Shown: positions 1 through 8,526, numbered from the stretch's first letter. The stretch: DNA of 22,506 bases from an uncultured Bacilli bacterium (GCA_934131695.1 CAKOZV010000019.1:1-22506), one strand, 5' to 3'. Notes: generated by a model not told the origin, from the sequence alone. Made by a program: numbers and translations.

Positions 1-29
1 TTCGGACCATTTACTCGTTCAGTACCATT

Positions 30-58
30 ATACTACTATACTTTTCTATTTTGGTCAA
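30..58 (-). promoter_or_regulatory. possible promoter for a gene off the left edge
   Basis: On the minus strand TTGACC (58-53) is followed after 17 bases by TAGTAT (35-30), with TATAAT overlapping at 32-27. It points out of the window and lies just beyond the terminator of the neighbouring minus-strand gene. The downstream gene is not in the window, so this is only a box match. Confidence 0.35.
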
Positions 59-99
59 TTTAAATTTTCACTTGAGCTTTTGCAAATTTCATAAGAAAA

Positions 100-128
100 A
101 AATCTAGAAACTTAAAATTCCTAGATTT
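100..128 (-). terminator. intrinsic terminator of the beta-helix surface protein gene
   Basis: AAATCTAG (100-107) pairs with CTAGATTT (121-128). Read on the minus strand, the stem is followed by a T-rich run (TTTTTTTCTT). The stop codon of the gene (123-121) lies inside the stem. Confidence 0.7.
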
Positions 129-2442
129 TACTATTTCTTACAACTATTAATTTAGATACACTAACTAAACTTACAATAGTAATTAAAGAAGCAATTAATA
201 GTTCAATATTATTATTAGAATCTACTAAAGTATTAGGTGGAGTAATATCATCTACTCTTGTCATACCTTTTTCTTCAATATCCCATTTAGCATAAACTGT
301 TAATTCACTAACTGGTTTACCATCAATCATTAATTTAGTTGTCTCATCAAACTTAGTATTTAATAATTTATATAATTCTTCAAAGTTGCCTTCTTTAGCA
401 TACTTCTTAGCAAGTTCACTATCACTTGCTATATACCAACCCTTAAATACATAACCATCACGAGTTGCTACAGCAAGTAGTTTTTCAGCAAGATTCATAT
501 TATTACCATAGATAGTAACATCTTGGGTAAATCTAGAATAAAGTCCTGCTTTTAATAAGTTATCTTGTAATGTCTTACTAAATCCTACATTTAAAATGCC
601 AGCTGTTCCAAGAGATGAAATAAATCCTTCTGTAGCATCATATCTTAAAATTGATACTGGTGTCCAAACATAAGCTTTCCCTTGATCATCATATCTGAAG
701 ACATAATCATACTTAGTTGAATTATTTGGATCATAATAAGTAAAACTATTCTTATCTTCCGTCATTTCTTTATTATTATTTAATTCAAAATCAACTAATT
801 TAGTTGAATCATTATTAATAGGACCTGTATATTTTTCGTCTTCCTTCTTTTGGTCATTATAATTACCAAAATCACCAGTCATATTTTCATGATTTGCTTC
901 TAAACTACCACTAAGTATAATTGTTTGTTGATTACTATTAAATCCTTCTATTTCTTTTTGAATTACGTTATCAGTAGTAGCTATTTTACCAATAGTATAA
1001 CCATCTACTATAAACTTACCAGCATAAGCTTCATGATAACCAATACCATGTCTTTTATTATCTAGTAAAGTAAAGGAACTATCAGTTACTTTAACTTCAG
1101 CATTAAATACAGCAATTCCAGAGTAAAGTGCTACTGTAAAACCACTTCTATCTTTTAATGAATTATCATTTTTTATCTTGTCACCTTCTACAGTGAAGTT
1201 TTTAGATACCCCATTATTATTTGCATTTAATATAGATGAGTTAACTAATACTTCTGTAATAGTATCACTTTTTTCACCATAGAAAGCTATACCTGCTCCA
1301 CCATTATTATTTGCATTAATAGTAGATGATGTAATAGAAGTCTTTCCACAGAAAGCTATACCATTACCCATATTCCAAGGATAATCACCTTGATAGTAAG
1401 GTCTTGTTTGACTATAGTTATAATTGCCATAAGCTTCTTGACCATTATTATTTACATTTATTGTAGAGCCTATAATTTCAGCAGTATTTTCAACCCAAAT
1501 ACCAGAGTTTGCTCCACAGTTATTAGCATCAATTGTTGAATTTTTTACTGTTAAATTATTAGCATACATATTAGATGCTGTATATTTAACATTAGCCCAA
1601 GGACCATCAGAGTTATTACTAATACTTAAGTATGAGTTAATAACCTTGATATTTCCTCCATTAGTACCCCAACTATGATTATTTGTCATAGAAACATTTG
1701 AACCAGTTATATTGATTTGATCATTATCACCACTAACACAAACCGCATCTACTCCATTATTATTCATAGTAACTTTATTAACATTAGTAAAGTTTAAAAT
1801 ATTTGTTGAACCAGATTCCATTCCAGCATGATAACCACTAACTTTACTATTATTACTCATATCTACTAAAGTCATATCATTAAAGTTAAGGGTAACTTTT
1901 GCACTTCCCATTACATTAATACCAGCCATAGTATTATCACTAGCTATAAAACTAGAACCCTTAGTACCATTTAAGTTAAAGATTGTTCTATAACCAATCC
2001 ACATACCACTTCCATGATTTTGTTCAGTCTCTAAAGAATTAATTAAGGAAAGTTTACTATTATTAACTAAATCTAAAGTAACATCACAATCATTAGAAAC
2101 AAATATTCCTTCTCTATATGAAGAAATAGTCAAATCACCATCGATAGTTAAGTTTGACTTAGTATTATCTTTAAATAAAATACCAAAGTTATTACCATTA
2201 TCACTTATAAAAGTAACTTTACCAGTCATTTTAAAAGTCTTATTACCATCAACAGTAAGAGATAAATTATGATATTCACCTGTTGCAAATTCGATTGTAT
2301 CATTTGAATCGACTATGCTTTGTATTTCTTTATTAGTCATATCAGTTGTTACACTAGCACTTGCAGCCTTAACATTTGGTATAAACATCATAATAAATAC
2401 AGCACATAATACCATCAATGATTTAGAAATTTTTTCTACCAT
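121..2442 (-). CDS. secreted, membrane-anchored parallel beta-helix surface protein with an InlB-type repeat
   Basis: Predicted surface protein of 773 residues. A signal peptide covers about residues 1-27 (charged MVEKISK, hydrophobic core, cleavage near KAASA). Residues about 30-500 are Asn/Ser/Thr-rich with many short repeats such as STINANNNG and long alternation of small hydrophobic residues, the pattern of right-handed parallel beta-helix (pectate-lyase-like) adhesins or polysaccharide-binding proteins. Residues about 590-730 end in GYVFKGWY...LTVYAKWD, the Listeria/Bacteroides (Flg_new, InlB B-type) repeat. The C-terminus has one hydrophobic helix and a basic tail (VVRNSKI), preceded by TPPNTLVD, which may be a diverged sorting signal or simply a linker. 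The start is a good ATG with GGGAGG seven bases upstream. No catalytic residues are recognisable, so adhesin or sugar-binding protein is a guess. It has its own promoter and terminator and seems monocistronic. Confidence 0.8.
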   Translation of the reverse strand: MVEKISKSLMVLCAVFIMMFIPNVKAASASVTTDMTNKEIQSIVDSNDTIEFATGEYHNLSLTVDGNKTFKMTGKVTFISDNGNNFGILFKDNTKSNLTIDGDLTISSYREGIFVSNDCDVTLDLVNNSKLSLINSLETEQNHGSGMWIGYRTIFNLNGTKGSSFIASDNTMAGINVMGSAKVTLNFNDMTLVDMSNNSKVSGYHAGMESGSTNILNFTNVNKVTMNNNGVDAVCVSGDNDQINITGSNVSMTNNHSWGTNGGNIKVINSYLSISNNSDGPWANVKYTASNMYANNLTVKNSTIDANNCGANSGIWVENTAEIIGSTINVNNNGQEAYGNYNYSQTRPYYQGDYPWNMGNGIAFCGKTSITSSTINANNNGGAGIAFYGEKSDTITEVLVNSSILNANNNGVSKNFTVEGDKIKNDNSLKDRSGFTVALYSGIAVFNAEVKVTDSSFTLLDNKRHGIGYHEAYAGKFIVDGYTIGKIATTDNVIQKEIEGFNSNQQTIILSGSLEANHENMTGDFGNYNDQKKEDEKYTGPINNDSTKLVDFELNNNKEMTEDKNSFTYYDPNNSTKYDYVFRYDDQGKAYVWTPVSILRYDATEGFISSLGTAGILNVGFSKTLQDNLLKAGLYSRFTQDVTIYGNNMNLAEKLLAVATRDGYVFKGWYIASDSELAKKYAKEGNFEELYKLLNTKFDETTKLMIDGKPVSELTVYAKWDIEEKGMTRVDDITPPNTLVDSNNNIELLIASLITIVSLVSVSKLIVVRNSKI

Positions 2443-2533
2443 TTTCTTCCTCCCAATAGATATTAATCAAGGAAACATAACTTACCGAATAACCCCATCT
2501 AAATGATAAATAATCCCCCTGAATTAGCTCACT

Positions 2534-2562
2534 ATACTAAAGAAAAATTAACAAATTGTCAA
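2534..2562 (-). promoter_or_regulatory. promoter of the beta-helix surface protein gene
   Basis: On the minus strand TTGACA (2562-2557), a 17-base spacer and TAGTAT (2539-2534) form a near-consensus sigma-A promoter. The leader is about 85 bases long, with no riboswitch class I recognise. The remaining 2443-2795 intergenic stretch holds this promoter, a terminator-like hairpin and the Fic operator. Confidence 0.7.
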
Positions 2563-2602
2563 TATTTTTTAGCTGAATTTTGTAAATTTCGACAGAAAAA
2601 AA

Positions 2603-2630
2603 CTGGAAAATAGAAAATTCCAGATTTTTG
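2603..2630. terminator. bidirectional terminator-like hairpin between two divergent genes
   Basis: CTGGAA (2603-2608) pairs with TTCCAG (2618-2623), with T-rich runs on both strands. It sits upstream of two divergent genes, where no transcript is expected to end. It resembles the hairpins at 100-128 and 3864-3895, so it may be a relic of rearrangement or a barrier to read-through. Confidence 0.5.
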
Positions 2631-2691
2631 CTTTTTTGGATTTATATGAGTTATTTTACTCTAAGCAATTTTAAAGCTTTACATGCACGCA

Positions 2692-2742
2692 TTTTAAAGT
2701 GCAATTTTTCAGTTTTTAAAGTGCAATTTTTGCACTTTAAAA
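2692..2742 (+). promoter_or_regulatory. triple 13-bp operator upstream of the Fic gene
   Basis: The 13-mer TTTTAAAGTGCAA occurs at 2692-2704 and 2714-2726 as direct repeats 22 bp apart (two helical turns), and inverted at 2730-2742 with a 3-base gap, giving a perfect palindrome. The inverted copy abuts the -35 box at 2743. This is the architecture of a repressor or autoregulatory operator. The HTH at the Fic C-terminus is the obvious candidate ligand (inference). Confidence 0.65.
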
Positions 2743-2771
2743 TTGCTATTTTATTAAAAAAATGTTATAAT
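2743..2771 (+). promoter_or_regulatory. promoter of the Fic gene
   Basis: TTGCTA (2743-2748), 17 bases, then a perfect TATAAT (2766-2771). AGGAGG (2786-2791) lies four bases before the ATG at 2796. Confidence 0.75.
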
Positions 2772-2795
2772 ATTAGCATATAGTTAGGAGGAACC

Positions 2796-3851
2796 ATGAG
2801 TAAAGAAAACTGGAATTTAGAACTTTCTGAATACATAAAGGAAGGAGAACCAAACAAAGTAAAAAAAACAAAAACTTGGGAAACTGCCATAGGATTACAA
2901 GATGTAGATGGACTAAAACCATCTAAATATTTAATTGATACTGCTAAAGAACACATAGAAGGAAAAATAAACATAGATGAAGTTGAAAAAAGAATAGATA
3001 AATACTATAAAGTTTTAGATAATAGAAAAAAAGATGAATCAGAAAATAGTGAAGAAGCGGATAAAGTAGCAGTAAGAATAACTGAAATACTAAGTGATAA
3101 CTCTTTTAATTTTAATCCTACTGAATTAATAGGTATCCATCAAAAATTGTTTAAAGGGATATATAAGGAAGCAGGAAAGATTAGAGATTATAATTTCACA
3201 AAAAAAGAATGGATATTAAATAATGATACTGTCATCTATGCCTCTTATCAGACTATTATGGAAACTCTAAAATATGATTTTGAACAAGAAAAAAATTTTT
3301 CTTATAAAGATTTATCATTTGATGAAGCAATTAAACATATATGCAGATTTACCTCTAACATTTGGCAAGTACACCCATTTTGTGAAGGTAATACAAGAAC
3401 AACTGCTGTATTTATAATTAAATACTTAAGAACATTTGGTTTTAATATAAATGATGAGGTTTTTGCCAAACACTCTTGGTATTTTAGAAATTCCCTAGTA
3501 AGAGCAAATTATAAAAAGTTTGATAAAAACATCTTTGAAGACATATCCTTCTTAGAAAAATTCTTTTATAATCTTTTAGCAAATACAAATTATGAACTAA
3601 AAAATCGATATACCCATGTTGATTATTTAGAAGATTCAAACGAAAAAGATTTAAAATCTAATAGTCTTACCTTAGAAGAACAGGCAATTATAAATATAAT
3701 AAAAGACAATCCAACCATTAAACAAGCAGAAATTGCTAAACAAATTAATAAGTCTTTACGAACAGTAAAAACTAGAATGCTTGAAATGCAGGAAAAAGGA
3801 ATAATAGCAAGAGAAAATGGAAAGAAAAATAGTGAATGGATAATTTTATAA
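2796..3851 (+). CDS. Fic family protein adenylyltransferase with C-terminal winged HTH
   Basis: Predicted AMP-transferase of 351 residues that would modify a target hydroxyl using ATP. The Fic motif HPFCEGNTRT starts at His193 and fits HPFx(D/E)GNxR, so catalysis should be intact. Residues about 10-75 resemble the VbhA-type antitoxin segment fused to many Fic proteins (PSKYLIDTAKEHIEGKI). The inhibitory (S/T)xxxE(G/N) motif keeps Glu-Gly but seems to have Lys at the Ser/Thr position. Residues about 290-350 form a winged-HTH (QAEIAKQINKSLRTVKTRMLEMQEKGII broken into its helices), typical of Fic proteins that regulate their own promoter. It is monocistronic, between a perfect operator-promoter and a shared terminator, and points opposite to its neighbours. 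Related hairpins on both sides suggest an inserted module. Its target is unknown; it could be a stress toxin or a housekeeping regulator. Confidence 0.9.
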   Translation: MSKENWNLELSEYIKEGEPNKVKKTKTWETAIGLQDVDGLKPSKYLIDTAKEHIEGKINIDEVEKRIDKYYKVLDNRKKDESENSEEADKVAVRITEILSDNSFNFNPTELIGIHQKLFKGIYKEAGKIRDYNFTKKEWILNNDTVIYASYQTIMETLKYDFEQEKNFSYKDLSFDEAIKHICRFTSNIWQVHPFCEGNTRTTAVFIIKYLRTFGFNINDEVFAKHSWYFRNSLVRANYKKFDKNIFEDISFLEKFFYNLLANTNYELKNRYTHVDYLEDSNEKDLKSNSLTLEEQAIINIIKDNPTIKQAEIAKQINKSLRTVKTRMLEMQEKGIIARENGKKNSEWIIL

Positions 3852-3863
3852 TTTATATTAACC

Positions 3864-3895
3864 AAAAATCTGGAAAACAGTAATTCCAGATTTTT
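3864..3895. terminator. bidirectional terminator shared by the Fic gene and the permease gene
   Basis: AAAAATCTGGAA (3864-3875) and TTCCAGATTTTT (3884-3895) form a perfect 12-bp stem with an 8-base loop and T-runs on both strands. It separates two convergent genes. Confidence 0.9.
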
Positions 3896-3899
3896 ATTT

Positions 3900-5948
3900 T
3901 TAATTCTTATCTTTAATGATATTCTTACTGCAATAGTAAGTTAGTAGAAAATAACTACCATAGATTAAAACAATGAATATAGCAGTAATTATGATAGAAG
4001 ATAATTTTATATTAACTCCAGTCATAATTAATATTTTATTACAAAAGATTATTCCAAAGATAGAATGGATGATAGCAAGAGCTAATGGTAATAGGAAGAA
4101 TACTCCTATTTGTTTAAACAAAGCTTTATTAATCATCATATCACTAGTTCCTATCTTTCTTAAGATAGTAAACTTTATTTTATTATCATTAGATTCAGAT
4201 AACTCTTTTAAAGCTAGAATAGCAGCACAAGATATTAGAAAAACTATTCCAAGATATAATCCAATGAAAGTAACCATTGCTCCTATGCCAATACTAGAGT
4301 TATAAATATCTGATTTAGTATTAAAGGTTAAATTAGTATTAGAAAATTCTTTAGAGTCCATAAGATTAGTGATTACTTTATCTACATTTTTTCTATCTCC
4401 TTTATAATCAGCTAATTTATAATACATATACTTAGTTGCCTTATCTAAAGCTTCATCTGGTAAAACAATAAAACCAATATTAGAAGCATTACTAGTCATA
4501 TCATAAAAACCATCAATTGAATAACTATATTTAGGATAATAATTAGTATTATTAATAGTAATAACAGTTCTTCTTTTTAAAGCTTCATCTTTAATATTTT
4601 TCATAGAAGGATAATTAGCAACTACTACATAATGATTATCATCTAGAGTTAATCTATTTAATCTAAGACTCTTAGCCATCTTATTATAATCACTTATCTT
4701 CATAAGTTCTATTTCACTATTATATTGAAGATAAGGATATTTCTTTTTAACTATCTTATAATAATCGCCAAGACTACTCTTTAGAGTAATCCCTTCATCT
4801 ACATATAAGGTAAAATCAGTTATATTAGTAAAATACTTATGATAATTAAAGTTGAGTTTAGCAAGTGACTCATTAATTGTTAATAATGAATCTTTCTTTT
4901 GTTCTTCACTATAACCATAAACATCACCATCAGGATTATATCTTTTACTTATTTCGATATCTCTTGGAGCATATTTAATCAAAGAATTGTTTAAAGAATT
5001 TCTAAGAGATAAAGCACTAGATAGTATACAAATAGTTGTAAATAACATTAAACAAATAATAGTAACCGAAAAGACTGTTGTACTTGCTTTACTACTTATT
5101 CCTTTAATAACAAAACTATTTAATTCTTTATAGTAAAGTTTTTTATCTTTCTTTAACACTTTTAAAAGAAAACCTGATAATGAGAAGAATACTAAGAAAG
5201 TACCAACTGTTCCTAGGATAATTGGAAATATAATACTAGTATAACTTCTTAATACTTTATCAACATCACCAATCACTAGATAATAAGCATAGATAAGTAT
5301 CCCTACTGCTATTAAGAATAGAAAGAAAGCTACTTTCGTATTTTTAAGTCTTAGTTTTTCCCTCTTAGAGCTAGAGTTAATTAAATCTATAAGTTTGCAT
5401 TTATTAATAATAATAGTATTAAAAAGCATAACAATTAAATAGATTATACCAAAATAGATAATTGTCTTAATAAAAGCACTACTTGAAAAGACAAACTTAA
5501 ACTTAGTTAAATTCACTTCAAACATACTAGCTACTAAAACACTCATCAGTTGTGATAAGATAACACCTAGTAATAAACCAACTCCTAAAGATAGAAAACC
5601 AATTAGTAACGTTTCAATAAATAAAATCAAAGATATTTTTCTTTTACTCATACCAAGTGTTAAGTAAATAGCAAACTCTTTATTTCTTCGTTTCATCAAG
5701 AACCTTGAAGCATAGATTATCAAAAATCCTAGGATAAATGATACAAAGACACTAACCGCTGATAAGATATTATTCATAAGTCTAATAATTTCATAAGTTG
5801 ATTTTGATAAATTCATCATAGCAGTCTGACTATCTATAGAGTTAAAAACATAGAAAATACTAACTCCTAACATAAGAGTAAAGAAATAAATGGCATAATC
5901 TTTTATACTCTTAGCAATATTCTTAACTGATAGTTTACAAAGCATCAT
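3900..5948 (-). CDS. Bce-type ABC transporter permease (FtsX-like)
   Basis: Permease of 682 residues for an antimicrobial-peptide resistance transporter. These systems free lipid II-cycle intermediates from peptides such as bacitracin, and also signal to their kinase. About ten hydrophobic segments are visible: four in residues 15-180, two or three more before 310, a large extracytoplasmic domain at about 310-550, then three near the C-terminus. This matches the BceB/VraE layout and usual length (about 650). FtsX-like motifs include FAIYLTLGMSKRKI after the second segment and FTILRKIGTSDMMI before the last group. The start (ATG ATG, 5948 or 5945) overlaps the ATPase gene by 14 bases, implying coupled translation. 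The substrate cannot be read from the sequence. Confidence 0.9.
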   Translation of the reverse strand: MMLCKLSVKNIAKSIKDYAIYFFTLMLGVSIFYVFNSIDSQTAMMNLSKSTYEIIRLMNNILSAVSVFVSFILGFLIIYASRFLMKRRNKEFAIYLTLGMSKRKISLILFIETLLIGFLSLGVGLLLGVILSQLMSVLVASMFEVNLTKFKFVFSSSAFIKTIIYFGIIYLIVMLFNTIIINKCKLIDLINSSSKREKLRLKNTKVAFFLFLIAVGILIYAYYLVIGDVDKVLRSYTSIIFPIILGTVGTFLVFFSLSGFLLKVLKKDKKLYYKELNSFVIKGISSKASTTVFSVTIICLMLFTTICILSSALSLRNSLNNSLIKYAPRDIEISKRYNPDGDVYGYSEEQKKDSLLTINESLAKLNFNYHKYFTNITDFTLYVDEGITLKSSLGDYYKIVKKKYPYLQYNSEIELMKISDYNKMAKSLRLNRLTLDDNHYVVVANYPSMKNIKDEALKRRTVITINNTNYYPKYSYSIDGFYDMTSNASNIGFIVLPDEALDKATKYMYYKLADYKGDRKNVDKVITNLMDSKEFSNTNLTFNTKSDIYNSSIGIGAMVTFIGLYLGIVFLISCAAILALKELSESNDNKIKFTILRKIGTSDMMINKALFKQIGVFFLLPLALAIIHSIFGIIFCNKILIMTGVNIKLSSIIITAIFIVLIYGSYFLLTYYCSKNIIKDKN

Positions 5949-6702
5949 TTAAATCACCACCAAGTACTGTTACAACATCTATTATCTTATCAAAGAACTC
6001 TTTTCTTGTTGAATCACCTTTATGTAATTCACTAAATATCTTTCCATCTTTAATAAAGATTACTCTACTAGCATAACTTGCCGTAAAAGCATCATGGGTA
6101 ACCATAAGAATAGTAGCTGCTAATTCTTGATTTAAATAATTAAACTTTTCTAATAACATTCTACTAGACTTAGAGTCAAGTGCTCCTGTTGGCTCATCTG
6201 CTAAGACTAACTTAGGATTAGTAATTATAGCTCTAATAGATGCAATTCTTTGCTTTTGTCCGCCACTCATCTCATAAGGATATTTATTTAAGATATTAGT
6301 AATATCTAACTCCTTAGCTAATTTACTAACTCTTTTTTCTATCTCTTTATAAGGTACATTTTGAATAGATAAAGCAAGGGCTATATTCTCATAACCAGTT
6401 AAGGTATCTAAAAGATTAAAGTCTTGAAAGATAAAACCTAACTCTTCCCTTCTAAACCTATCTAGCTTATTACCCTTAAGTTTAGTAATATCTATATCTC
6501 CTAGATAAATATGTCCTGCTGTTACTCTATCAATAGTTGAAATACAGTTTAACAAAGTAGTCTTACCACTACCACTTGCTCCCATAATAGCTACAAATTC
6601 TTGTTTAGCTACTGAAAATGATAAGCCATCTAAAGCTTTTGTTAAACTAGATCTTGCTCCATAATATTTTTGAATATTATCGATTTTTAATAATTCATTC
6701 AC
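5935..6702 (-). CDS. Bce-type ABC transporter ATP-binding protein
   Basis: ATPase subunit of 255 residues that powers the adjacent permease. Walker A is GASGSGKTT (residues 41-49), followed by a Q-loop (IFQDFNLL), the signature MSGGQKQR, Walker B LVLADEPTG and the switch His in MVTHD, so all catalytic motifs are present. It belongs to the MacB/LolD/BceA group. The start is GTG at 6702, chosen because AGGTGA sits seven bases upstream; the nearby ATG is out of frame. The gene follows the kinase after a 70-base gap holding its own palindromic operator, so it is probably induced separately by the upstream response regulator. Confidence 0.93.
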   Translation of the reverse strand: MNELLKIDNIQKYYGARSSLTKALDGLSFSVAKQEFVAIMGASGSGKTTLLNCISTIDRVTAGHIYLGDIDITKLKGNKLDRFRREELGFIFQDFNLLDTLTGYENIALALSIQNVPYKEIEKRVSKLAKELDITNILNKYPYEMSGGQKQRIASIRAIITNPKLVLADEPTGALDSKSSRMLLEKFNYLNQELAATILMVTHDAFTASYASRVIFIKDGKIFSELHKGDSTRKEFFDKIIDVVTVLGGDLNDAL

Positions 6703-6772
6703 TTTTAAATCACCTCACTTACCATATTAATAGATATTATTCATTTTGTCGTATTTCTAATATTACAGTATC

Positions 6773-6786
6773 TTACAATTTTGTAA
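6773..6786 (-). promoter_or_regulatory. putative response-regulator operator upstream of the ABC transporter genes
   Basis: TTACA-ATTT-TGTAA, a perfect 5-4-5 inverted repeat, overlaps the kinase stop codon and lies 70 bases upstream of the ATPase start. The same arrangement occurs before the response regulator gene (8513-8526). A weak TACGAC/TTAATA promoter pair can be drawn downstream, consistent with activation (inference). Confidence 0.6.
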
Positions 6787-7804
6787 TACTACTATAATTA
6801 TTATAGAAATCATTAATTCCAAAGGTAATAGTAACTAAAGTATATGAGTTAATAGTAGATTCTATCTCTAACTTATGACCTAATTTATCACAAAGCTTCT
6901 TAGCAATATATAATCCCATTCCTGTTGACTTACTATTATAAATACCATTACTACCAGTAAAAGATTTATTAAAGACTTTAGGTAAATCGTTTTTAGAAAT
7001 ACCCCAGCCATTATCAAGAACAGTAAGTTTAATCTTATCTTTTTCTAAGAAAGCATCTATTTTAATATAACTATTCTTTATATTTCTTTTATACTTAATA
7101 CTATTATTAATAACTTGATTTAAAATAAACTCTAGCCATTTATAATCAGTAACTACTTTTAAAGAGTTAGTATTTACTATAAAATCAATATTGTTTTCTA
7201 ATAAATCATCTTTATTTTTTAAAGCTACTCTACTAATTACTTTATCTAAACTAACTGTTTGAAAAGTAAAGTCTTCTTCTAAGTAATTACTTCTTACATA
7301 ATATAGTATTTGATCAAGATAGTTATCTAATCTTTTAAGTTGAAATAAATACTTGTTATCCACCTCTTTATGATTATGCGTCATCAACATAAGAGTAGCT
7401 AGTGGCATTTTAACTTCATGAATCCACATTTCAATATAATCTTTAAAGTCTTCTAAATTAAGTTTATACTTATCAATTTCTTCAAGCATTGACTTATCAG
7501 TTTCATATAGTATTTGTTTAATTAGTTTTCCTTCATAGAAACTAGGATTATCTATCGTTTCCATAACCAAGTATTTTTTATCAAGTCTATCTAGATTATT
7601 AATTAGATTCCAGTAGAAGGTTTTCTTTCTAAAGTAGTCATAAAAGAAGATAGTAATACTATTTATTATAAGAATAAAAGAAACCATCAAAGTTAAAAAG
7701 ATAGATACTTTAAAAGCTAGTAGTAAGAAGATGATTAATAAAATAGCAAATAAATTTATTAAAATGATTAATATTTTATCTTTAAAGTAACTAGTTAATT
7801 TCAT
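6773..7804 (-). CDS. BceS/GraS-type intramembrane-sensing histidine kinase
   Basis: Sensor kinase of 343 residues. Two hydrophobic segments (about residues 10-30 and 34-56) with almost no extracytoplasmic loop define the intramembrane-sensing class, which detects stress through its partner ABC transporter rather than by direct ligand binding. The phospho-acceptor is His129 in WIHEVKMP, the typical Bce-type H-box. The N-box is ILNQVINNSIKYKR, followed by G1 (DNGWGIS), an F-box-like KSFTG and G2 (STGMGLYIAKKL). All parts needed for autophosphorylation are present. The start overlaps the response regulator stop (ATGA, four bases), so the two are translationally coupled. The downstream transporter genes complete the module. 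Confidence 0.92.
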   Translation of the reverse strand: MKLTSYFKDKILIILINLFAILLIIFLLLAFKVSIFLTLMVSFILIINSITIFFYDYFRKKTFYWNLINNLDRLDKKYLVMETIDNPSFYEGKLIKQILYETDKSMLEEIDKYKLNLEDFKDYIEMWIHEVKMPLATLMLMTHNHKEVDNKYLFQLKRLDNYLDQILYYVRSNYLEEDFTFQTVSLDKVISRVALKNKDDLLENNIDFIVNTNSLKVVTDYKWLEFILNQVINNSIKYKRNIKNSYIKIDAFLEKDKIKLTVLDNGWGISKNDLPKVFNKSFTGSNGIYNSKSTGMGLYIAKKLCDKLGHKLEIESTINSYTLVTITFGINDFYNNYSSITKL

Positions 7805-8466
7805 AATAAAATGTATCCTTGTCCTTTTCTAGTTTCAATTACATTGCTATAACCAAAGTCTTTTAGTTTAGTTCTTAATCTACTAATATTTACTGTTAAA
7901 GCATTATCATTTACATACTCTTCATTATTCCACAATTCACTCATCAACTCATCGCGACTTACTATTCTATTTTGATTATTAAGCAAGTATAGAAAGATTA
8001 TCATTTCATTTTTAGTTAATTCTATACTTAGATTATCTTTAGTTAAGACTCCTCTATTTTGATAGACATCTAAATCTCTGTATTTAAGTTTATCTTTCAC
8101 TTGATTTACTCTTTTAAAAACATTTTGAATTCTAAGAAGTAAGATAGTCGGATTATATGGCTTAGTGATAAAGTCATCTGCTCCATAAGATATTGATAAC
8201 ACCTCATCTATTTCACTTGCTCTACTAGTTAAAATAATAACTGGTACACTACTTTCTTTTCTAAGTTCTTTTAGTAAAAGTTCACCATTTAGGTATGGTA
8301 TATTTACATCAAGTAATACCAAATCAGGATTAGTCTTTAAAATATATTCTTTAGCATGCAAAAAGTCATTAAGAATTAAAGTGTCATAAGAAGCATTTTT
8401 TAACAAATCTTTTAATTCTTCTTGCATACTACTATCATCTTCTACTATTAGTATTTTTTTATCCAT
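7801..8466 (-). CDS. OmpR-family response regulator of the Bce-type module
   Basis: DNA-binding response regulator of 221 residues. The receiver domain (1-115) has the acidic pair ED-D near residues 9-11, the phospho-acceptor Asp53 in LLDVNIP, a conserved Thr (LTSR) and Lys (ITKP). The C-terminal winged helix (about 125-221) carries the OmpR/PhoB recognition stretch NALTVNISRLRTKL and ends GQGYILL. It is expected to be phosphorylated by the adjacent kinase and to activate both this operon and the ABC transporter genes through TTACA-N4-TGTAA sites. The stop is TGA, within an ATGA overlap with the kinase gene, which shows TGA is not a tryptophan codon here. Confidence 0.93.
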   Translation of the reverse strand: MDKKILIVEDDSSMQEELKDLLKNASYDTLILNDFLHAKEYILKTNPDLVLLDVNIPYLNGELLLKELRKESSVPVIILTSRASEIDEVLSISYGADDFITKPYNPTILLLRIQNVFKRVNQVKDKLKYRDLDVYQNRGVLTKDNLSIELTKNEMIIFLYLLNNQNRIVSRDELMSELWNNEEYVNDNALTVNISRLRTKLKDFGYSNVIETRKGQGYILL

Positions 8467-8483
8467 TTTTCTTCACCGTCTTA

Positions 8484-8526
8484 ATTATAGCATTTATTTA
8501 AAGAAAGGTTTATTACATTTTTGTAA
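8484..8526 (-). promoter_or_regulatory. promoter and operator of the response regulator-kinase operon
   Basis: The minus strand has a perfect TATAAT (8489-8484), a 17-base spacer and a poor -35 (TAAACC, 8512-8507). Abutting that poor -35 is the palindrome TTACA-AAAA-TGTAA (8526-8513). A good -10, weak -35 and adjoining palindrome are typical of a promoter activated by an OmpR-type regulator. Confidence 0.7.

Noticed and set aside
2315..2506. 63-codon + strand frame
   Set aside because: Antisense to the signal peptide and upstream region of the beta-helix protein; hydrophobicity is a mirror of that segment, and it has no ribosome-binding site.
3973..4305. 110-codon + strand frame inside the permease gene
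   Set aside because: Shadow of the permease coding strand; no start signal, and the permease is strongly supported.
7801..7804. Mollicute genetic code (TGA read as Trp)
   Set aside because: The response regulator ends at TGA straight after its conserved GQGYILL terminus, in an ATGA overlap with the kinase start.
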